From assembly GCA_036435485.1 (NCBI GenBank), contig CM071597.1, positions 50,699,881-50,763,880 on the forward strand: DNA of 64,000 bases, given 5' to 3'. Source of the stretch: Saposhnikovia divaricata (lineage: Eukaryota; Streptophyta; Magnoliopsida; Apiales; Apiaceae). The notes beneath the pieces were generated by a model, which ran no database searches, was not told the DNA's origin, and saw nothing but the letters and a program-made list of their open reading frames with translations. The translations under genes were made by a program, and so were the position numbers. The number at the start of each line of letters is the position of its first letter. The stretch's first letter is position 1. Of the stretch, positions 56,435 to 64,000 are shown piece after piece.

Positions 56435-58370
56435 GTAAGAGGTTTTTTCTTAAATACACAAACCAAAATTTTTGTTTGCAAATTTTTTTACGAAAATACC
56501 AACTTTTTATAAATTATTTACAAAAATATGTTCTACAAAAAAATTAACCAATTACAACTGTTTGCAACCATATATGCAACTGCATGTTACCTGCTCCGCA
56601 GTCACATATTTTGGGTTTCATGCAATCAAACGCAGCGGGAAAAACGCGAAAAATAAAATAAAACTGAAACCCACCGCAAGGATCCATGCGAGAATTGTAT
56701 ATTTAATTCGTAGTATCAGAAAACAGTACCTTAAAGAGCTTTCCGATGTCTGAGAGTGAAGAAAGGTTTGTTCGATCACAATGTATCCTGCACGAGCGAT
56801 GTACGCCTCTATGGTATCCACACGAACGCTTTCTCGAAGGAATTGCAGTGTACTAGCACCAAGAACTCGAATCTTCTCCTCTTCTTTCTCTCTCACCTTT
56901 TTGCTGTTAGGGTTTATTGTTTTTAATAATAAAAACGTGTAACCTGGCAGCCTACCAAGAGAGAGTTATATAGCTGGAGATAAAAACGAAATTCAACTCT
57001 AATCTCTTTTAGAGTTTTGTATAAATCCAAATTCAGTTAATTCTCATCTTATTAAGTCTTACTTAATAAGCAAGCTACTGAATATTGAATTTATATTAAT
57101 TCGAATTTTTGTTTATTTAATTAATCAAGTCAATACTTAATTAATTAATTAACAATTCGATTTATCATCTAAATTTAAATTTGAATATTTAAATTAAATT
57201 ATCCTTCAAGCGGTCTTGTGTGTGACCCTATAGGTTATTATTATATTGGTAACAATTTTATCTAATAAATAAAATCGTAAACAATTAGCGGCATACAGTA
57301 ATACATCATTGTTACCAAAATAATAATAATAATTAAATCGGTGAATCAATTTCGCCTTTCGTGAACAATGTTCTATGTAATATAATCCCTTTAACCATAA
57401 TATTATAGATTAAACTGGAGGCATGGAATGTGTCATCCTCGTCATAATTTAATCTTTATTTTCTTGATCGATGAGTAGACTATTCAAACAAATCACTATT
57501 TGAGCACGGCCGTGCATTTCATAGTCTCACTCAAACAAGAGGCCAACAATATCACTCCTATATGTTAAGGAGGGTTAAATTCCATCTAGATCATTCACAT
57601 TTCTCATACGATTCATAATATACCCAATACTACCTTTATCATTACCCGTTTAAAGATAACCTTTGATAGAATCAAAATATATTAATTCTCGTATAGAAAT
57701 GTAATGACTTCAGGTCTAAGGATCATTACATCATCATCACATTGAGATTCATAATGACACATTTATTCATTCCATGTCGAATCTCATAGTGGGTATATCT
57801 AGTACATCGTACTCATACATGTACCTATGCATTGACTTTAGTATCACTATACTTATGATCAATGAGAAGTGATCATCAGTCAATCAACATACTAGTCTCG
57901 ATGTATTATTATTGTCCCAATAACAATAATACTTGACAAGGGATATTTAAGATTATTATACTGTATATTATCTCATATTAATATAGTTCGTATCAATAAT
58001 CTAGGAACATTTATTATACTAACAATTATATCGCAGTAAATACAGAGCATAATAAAACATCAATATAATCAAAATATAACATAAATGTCAATAACATAGT
58101 TTAAATAAACTGAAATGTATTGCCTCAGGGGCACCTACACTAACAACATATGCAAATTCATCTAAATTTTACCAACAGGTTGCATTCGATTGATTTGGTC
58201 GCAGAACGTTTTTTTTTGCAAATATTTTATAAACGTTGGTATTTTCATAAAATGCGTGTTAAAAAAAGCATTTTTGTAAATATTTTAAGAAAATGATAAA
58301 ATCGAAATTTTTTTTAGAAAAAGCGATATTTTTGGTAAATATCCAAAAAAGTAATGTAGTCATTGTAGTA
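56435..58370. mobile_element. Inverted-repeat element interrupted by a solo LTR
   Basis: The left arm around 56493-56530 (GAAAATACCAACTTTTTATA) is mirrored by the right arm around 58210-58250 (TATAAACGTTGGTATTTTC), with weaker pairing outward. The arms sit on either side of the solo LTR at 56609-58145, so the LTR entered an older MITE of about 390 bp. Confidence 0.5.
56609..58145 (-). mobile_element. Solo LTR, Copia type (about 1,537 bp)
   Basis: On the - strand it begins TGTTAGTGTAGGTGCCCC (58145 leftward) and ends near CCGCTGCGTTTGATTGCATG, with ACATA on both sides (56604-56608 and 58146-58150). The end next to the left duplication reads CCCAAAA on the - strand rather than CA, so that border may be off by a few bases. 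It contains a 92-codon frame (56618-56896, -) and no pol domains. Confidence 0.65.
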
Positions 58371-59001
58371 GGGAATATAAGTGCAACTCCATTCGTGAAT
58401 TAAAAATCCAAATTTGGGGCTGTTTTGCCCCAAATCATTCTAACCGTGTACTAAAATCCAAATTTTTATATCAATATAATATTGTTACCTTTTATGTTTT
58501 GTTGATTTTGTTAATGTTACTAAAAGTAAATTGATTAATTTTGGAATATAATTAAATTCACAATAAATTCTAAAATACATAAAAATTCAAAATACATTAA
58601 ATTTCAAAATTTAAGATACAAATGCTCTTCTAGCACTTCGAAATGCACTAATTAAGCATTTGCGAGAAAAATATATTAATTCTGATAATTAGTATTTTCA
58701 TGTAATATTTTAATAATTTTAATTTATTTTCATGTAACGTTTTATTTACTTCGAATGTACTTTGTAAGGTTTATTTTTATTCTAATGTATTTTAGTTATA
58801 ATCTAGTTACTGTTGATGCTATAATTATGATTTAAAATAAAATTAATTAATCATTTCTCAAAATACTTTCAAAATATATAAATATAATAATGATTATTAA
58901 ATTTGAATTTAAATTTGAATCACATGATTAAAAAAATTTTAGATCCAATTCAAATTTGGATCACGGTGATCCAAATTGTTGGAGTTCTCAGAACTCTGAC
59001 T
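58371..59001. other. AT-rich intergenic DNA, nothing recognised
   Basis: No gene or element end seen. Confidence 0.35.
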
Positions 59002-59160
59002 AAGGAAACAAGTTGAGTATAAAATAAATTTTTAGCATAATACCAGAACCAGGATTACAAGACAAACTTTTCTAGTACATGGTATTAAAGGAAACAAGTT
59101 GAGTTTAATTTTTAGCGTAAAACCAGAATTACAAGATAAACTTTTCTCGTACATGGTATT
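59002..59160 (+). repeat. Direct duplication, two diverged units
   Basis: AAGGAAACAAGTTGAGT at 59002 and 59088 starts two units of about 86 and 73 bp that both end ACATGGTATT and share CCAGAA, ATTACAAGA and AAACTTTTCT. Confidence 0.85.
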
Positions 59161-61600
59161 GATTAGAATAATGGGGCACTAATCAACTAGGAATTTAAAT
59201 ATGTAATTGAACAACTAGTTGTGTCTAGAAAAGCAGTAAACCGAAGAACATTGCTCGAACGAAAGTCCAAAATACGTTGAATCCTGGAAACCGGGCAGTG
59301 CATCGTGGCTGACACACACTATTATGCTTATCACCATTGTGATTTGTGATCAATTTTCGACCGGACTTTCTAGTTCATAAATAAGCTGCATGTGACAATT
59401 TAATTTCAAAAATTCATTCGTATCTGAAACAAGATAAGGTCAGTTTGGCATTAGGGTCACGAGACGGGTCCCAGTCTCGTGGAGTCTTGGGTAAGAAAAA
59501 TTAAAGTGCACTGAGTCACTGATTCGAGTTCATTTGGTTCGGAGTGTAATATTAGTTTGGGATGAATTGAAATAGAATTATATAAAATGAAATTTGAATT
59601 ATGTTATTTTTTTTTGAGAAAAATGGGAGGATGACCTTAGGTAGTAAGTCCCCCGAGGTTATATTCATCTCCCAAATATATTTAATCACATTTTTATAAA
59701 TATTAATGATTATCCTGAATTTACAAATTTACCCTCGTGCATTTACAATAGAAAATAGAAAAACATTAGGTAGTACCGTAAGGTCAACCTCAGTACATGT
59801 TACTCTTTTTTTATTTCGTTTTATTTATAAAAATTTAAATTAAGATTTAAGTATTTTCTTTCGAGGATAAATGTTTTACTTTTTTTAATCAATTTTATTC
59901 ATAATTTTTATCACTACAAATTTGTATCCATTTTTTTCCAAATTTTTACTCCAAATTCCATTATTTCCTATTAATTATACTGATTCCATTCTAATTTATT
60001 CCACCAAACACAACGTTACTAAATTAGTGACTATTGTTACAAGAAGTTATACGATTTCTATTAATAATTACTAGTTTAAAATTCGTGCAATCCACAAATT
60101 TTTTTTAGTATTATATGATTTTAATAATAATATGAATTGAATGTTTTAAGACATGAATTTTTAAATAATATGATTTGATAATAATTATATAAATGTTGCC
60201 CGTTATATTTCTAAAATATGATAGATTTTAATTAGAAAATATAGAAAATATGATACTTTTTGGTTGAAAAAGATAATCAGTTAATTATTAGTAATTGCAT
60301 ATTAATATTTTATTTTATTAAATAGCTACACTCGTGATATAATTGCAAAATAAGAGATTTAGTTAGAGAAAATAGAAAAAGCAACGTAAAAAGACAATTG
60401 GTTAATTAATAATAATTTTATTATAATATAATAATTTTTTTTAATGAAATTTCCCAATAGTCGTTTTAAAAAAAGAGAAATTTTAGTTGGATAGAATATA
60501 AAATATAATGTGTTTGAACTGAAAAAGGTAATTGATTAATTATTAGAAGAGATTTTATCTATAATTAAGTAAGGATAATTGATTTATTATTAAGAGATAT
60601 TTTATCGATAATATAGTAAGTATAGTATAGATTTATGTCAAAAATATTATTAGATATTAGAAATATTAATACTTTTCTTTAAATAATATTTTTGTTATAG
60701 ATTTCTTCTATTTCATTTGTCATTCTACAAGAAACTAAACCGGTAAGATTTTTTAAACCAAACCGAATGATGGACAAGGTTGCAATTTATAAATGAAAAA
60801 ACAAAAATACGTAGTTACAATACGATTTTAAGTCCAAATAATAAAAAAAAAAAGTCAAAATAAAGTCGAATCGGACCACAGATATACCACGAGAGCATGA
60901 ACATACCCTGAACCCAATTCTAATGCTCAAATATTTGGTCAATTGCTCATGGGCTTGTACTTAATATATTTGGGCTCAAAATGGAGTAAGATACACGATA
61001 ATACAATGACTGTGGCCCGTAGAGGGATGCTTATAAAACCAGCGGCATTCAAATGCAGCCTTTCCTCGTATAATGGCTATCTTTTATGCAAAATGCATTA
61101 CAAGTGAAGTACATTTCACGCAAATTTTGATGTGTACGATTTTAATTTCAAAACCGCACTATTTAAAATTGAAACAACAAATATTAAAACTGGACTGCGT
61201 CAATTGCTACAATTGCATTTGTGATTCTCAAAAACAAAATCTTATATTTGTATATGGGAATGCTAAAACGTAGTTTGGACATGTTCATAGAGGTTTGTGT
61301 GATTTAGTGATTATGACTAAATAAATACCTGACTGGAACATATTTTGGAGATTTTTTTTGGTTCCCTAGTATTACTGTTTTTGAATTATAGACATACTAA
61401 TTCAACGGTGCCTAAAGTGAATATGTTTTGCATGAAATGGAAGAATGAGTACCTGGTGTACTAGAAGTATGATCTTCTGGTTTCCGAAGATTAATGCAAA
61501 TCAACCCAATAAGTAGCTTTCAGTGATACAATCCCTGGAATTTGCAACAAGTGCCTGTGAATGCAGCCATACTTTTACCTGTGAATAACCCGGGCTGCTT
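59161..61600. other. AT-rich intergenic DNA
   Basis: No convincing gene. At 59606-59810 a pair of GGTAGTAAG and GGTAGTACC/AAGGTCAACC blocks may be a decayed MITE. ACTAGTTTAAAATTCGTGCA (60071-60090) resembles a common terminal sequence of plant non-autonomous elements. The 66-codon + frame at 61073-61273 is unrecognised. Confidence 0.4.
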
Positions 61601-61605
61601 CCAGT

Positions 61606-61825
61606 TGAAATTATAGAGAAAGCAAGAATGGAAAACGAACTTCATTGATATCAAAATGAGTCTGTACAAATCTACCTACAAAGAGCTACACTCTAAAGTA
61701 TATATAGAATCAAACTAACAGCTTGGCGCCAATCCTAACTAACTTGTGTACAAAAACTTATTTGCCCTTTACTCTTTTGTGTATTTACAGATGTGAGTTG
61801 ACTTTGACTAGTGTGAGTATCTCCA
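61606..61825 (-). repeat. 3' LTR of the right-hand Copia element
   Basis: On the - strand it starts TGGAGATACTCACAC right after a polypurine stretch (AATTTGAGGGGGTAT), contains TATATATAC (about 61700) and ends near ATAATTTCA. The length of about 220 bp is typical of several Copia lineages. The outer border is tentative since the other LTR is outside the window. Confidence 0.6.
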
Positions 61826-64000
61826 ATACCCCCTCAAATTGGGAGGGGTGAAGATGTTCATAGCACCCAATTTGGTTAACAAATAAGTAGCACGAGCGGC
61901 TGTCAAAGATTTGGTAACAAGATCTGCAGGTTGATCAATAGTAGACAAATAAAGAGGTTGGATGAAACCTGCTTTAACCTTATCCCTGACCAGATGAACA
62001 TCAAGTTCAATATGTTTCGTTCTTTCATGTAGAACAGGATTTTCAGCAATACTTATAGCAGATGTATTGTCACAATACAAAGGAATAGGTCTAGGAATAG
62101 GAAAATGCATTTCTGTTAGAAGATTATATAGCCAAGTAGCTTCACAAACTGCATTTGCCATAGACCTGTACTCTGATTCTGCAGAAGATCTGGCAACTGT
62201 ATTTTGTTTCTTACATTTCCAAGAAATCAGAGAATTCCCCAACAAAACACAGTAACCAGAAAGGGATCGTCTTGTCATATGACATGTAGCCCAGTCAGCA
62301 TCACTGAAAATTCTTAATTGTAGTGGACTGTAAGCTGATAGTAACAAACCTTGACCAGGAGCCTGTTTGAGATATTTTACAACCTTAAGAGCAGCTTGCC
62401 AATGAACATTAGTGGGCTTAGCCATAAATTGACTAAGAATATGCAAAGGATATGAAAGTTCAGGCCTTGTAATTGTGAGATATATGAGCTGACCAACTAA
62501 TCTTCTATAAGAAGTACCATTAGTAAGAGGTAAACCAGTTGTAGTACAAAGACCATGCTGAGCTTCAATATAAACCTTACTAGGCTTACAATCAAGAAGA
62601 CCAGTTGTTTCTAACAGATTTAGAGAATATTTCCTTTGGTGTAAGTAAAAACCAGAAGATGATCTTGCAATCTCAATACCAAGGAAATAGTGAATGTGAC
62701 CTAAATCTTTGACTTTAAAGTGCTGTAGCAGATGATCTTTAACAGCTTGAAGTTGAATAGGACAAGAACCAGTCAAAATAATATCATCTACATACACCAA
62801 GAGAGCAGTATATGAAGTACTAGTTTTTAAGATGAACAGAGAATTATCACATTTTGACTGAACAAGGCCAAAGAGAAGAAGAGATGCAGAGAATTTTTCA
62901 AACCATTCTCTTGGAGCTTGTTTCAAGCCATAGAGAGCTTTAAGAAGTTTACAAACAATCTGAAGCCCATGTAGTTCAGGTGGAATAGGAACACCAGGAG
63001 GTACTCTCATAAAAACTTCTTCATGGAGATCTCCATGAAGAAAAGCATTTGTTATATCCAATTGAGTAACATTCCATTTCTGAACAGCAGCAATAGATAA
63101 AAGTAATCTGACAGATGACATTTTAGCTACTGGAGCATATGTTTGAAAATAATCAAGACCTTGGGTTTGAGTGAATCCTTTTGCAACAAGTCTGGCCTTA
63201 TACCTTTCTATGGTACAATCAGCATTATACTTAACCTTAAACATCCATTTACACTCAACAACCTTCTTTCCAGTAGGTAATTCAGTCAGTTCCCAAGTAT
63301 GATTAGCTTCTAATGCATTTAACTCAGTTTGCATTGCAGTGCACCATAAGGGATCTTTAACAGCCTGTTTATAGTGTTTAGGTTCAATTATCTTAACTGA
63401 ATTAGCAATAAAGGACTAATATTGAGGATGAAGATGATATATCTGATCCACATGTTGAATAAGATATTTCACAGCAGAATTGACATTTGCCTTGTGAAGA
63501 AAAGATGGTAATCCCACAAAATCAGTATATTTAGAAGGAACAACCCTGTTTCTGGTGGATTTATGTGGCAGTGGTGAGGGCATAGTGAGAGGTGAATTGT
63601 GAGAATTGTTATCAGAAGCAGAAATAGGAGAAGAATCAGTGTCAATAGAATTATGAGGAAATAGATGATTAGAAGAGGAAACAGAAGAATTAGTGTCAAA
63701 AGTAGGAGGAAAAGTAGTGTCATTAGGAGGAGAAGATTGTGGTGGAGAAGAAACAGATGAGGGAATATTAATATTCAGATCATCAACAAAAGAAGAATTT
63801 GGTGGAAAAATATGTGTAGGAGAAATATGAGCATCAGATAGGGGAGCTATGGCATATGGAAAAATATTTTCATAAAATAAGACTTCCCTGGTAACAAAAA
63901 TTTCTCTGGTTTTTAGATTATAGAGTTTATAACCCTTCTGATGTGGAGGATATCCAATGAACAAGCATTTATGAGCTCTAGGAAGAAATTTGTCCTTTCT
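61808..64000 (-). pseudogene. Copia pol (integrase C-terminus, reverse transcriptase, RNase H), runs off the window
   Basis: Reading right to left: the end of the integrase region (FIGYPPHQKGYKLYNL, at the right edge), a Ser/Pro/Asn-rich linker, then one in-frame TAG (63416-63418), then reverse transcriptase (WMFKVKYNADCTIERYKARL, QTYAPVAKMSSVRLLL, YVDDIILTGS) and RNase H (FSDADWATCHMTRRS, SSAESEYRSMANA, KHIELDVHLVRDKV), stop at 61808. The frame is the same on both sides of the stop. All catalytic residues visible are present, so this is a fairly young copy, distinct in sequence from the Copia element at 37-46.7 kb. Confidence 0.92.

Noticed and set aside
56618..56896. 92-codon gene with a membrane segment
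   Set aside because: It lies fully inside the solo LTR; the hydrophobic end is probably chance.

Overview
The window is nuclear DNA of a flowering plant, most likely a eudicot. It has GT-AG introns, AT-rich intergenic DNA, a plant ribosomal protein gene, a group VII ERF gene and a dense set of plant retrotransposons and DNA transposons. I cannot fix the species from the sequence. Only two ordinary host genes are visible, both in the first 7 kb: the 3' end of a 40S ribosomal protein SA gene (+ strand, 1-969) and a complete two-exon group VII ERF gene (- strand, 4562-6580) with the oxygen-sensing Met-Cys N-terminus, a TATA box at 6708-6715 and a MITE inside its intron.

From about 7.3 to 16.1 kb lies accessory DNA: an almost perfect 267-bp inverted-repeat MITE, a GC-richer composite element at 9.06-9.93 kb, clusters of a TTGCAACC/CCATGG minisatellite, seven dispersed copies of a 15-bp GC hairpin, an Ulp1/C48-type protease relic whose catalytic Cys codon reads Ser, and a broken PPR gene fragment.

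From 16.1 to 54.1 kb is one deeply nested stack. The outermost layer is an old Ty3/Gypsy element of Tat type on the - strand: gag at 53.7 kb, integrase at 27.8 kb, LTRs at 16117-21862 and 53754-54058. Its 3' LTR is split by an L1-type LINE (16257-21489). Its 3' untranslated region holds two tandem-repeat arrays (22.0-22.6 kb) and an antisense gene (23081-27384) that is itself split by a 2,160-bp solo LTR with a GGTGC target duplication. The reverse transcriptase is cut by a 20.7-kb CACTA transposon (30032-50733, AGC target duplication) carrying TNPA-like and TNP2 genes. One exon of that TNP2 gene is cut by a young SIRE/Maximus-like Copia element (37003-46665, TGATC target duplication, LTRs of 1,234 bp differing at about six sites). 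The Copia element carries an extra ORF after pol, and a CAGCNNGCTG palindrome repeated through its LTRs and coding region.

From 54.06 to 64 kb there is a Tekay-like LTR fragment, AT-rich intergenic DNA, a solo Copia-type LTR (56609-58145, ACATA target duplication) inserted in an inverted-repeat element, and the 3' part of a second Copia element running off the window, broken by one stop codon. Insertion order by nesting: Tat element first, then LINE, solo LTR and CACTA, then the Copia element. The breaks in the older layers (in-frame TGA/TAG stops, homopolymer frameshifts) fit long silencing and decay.
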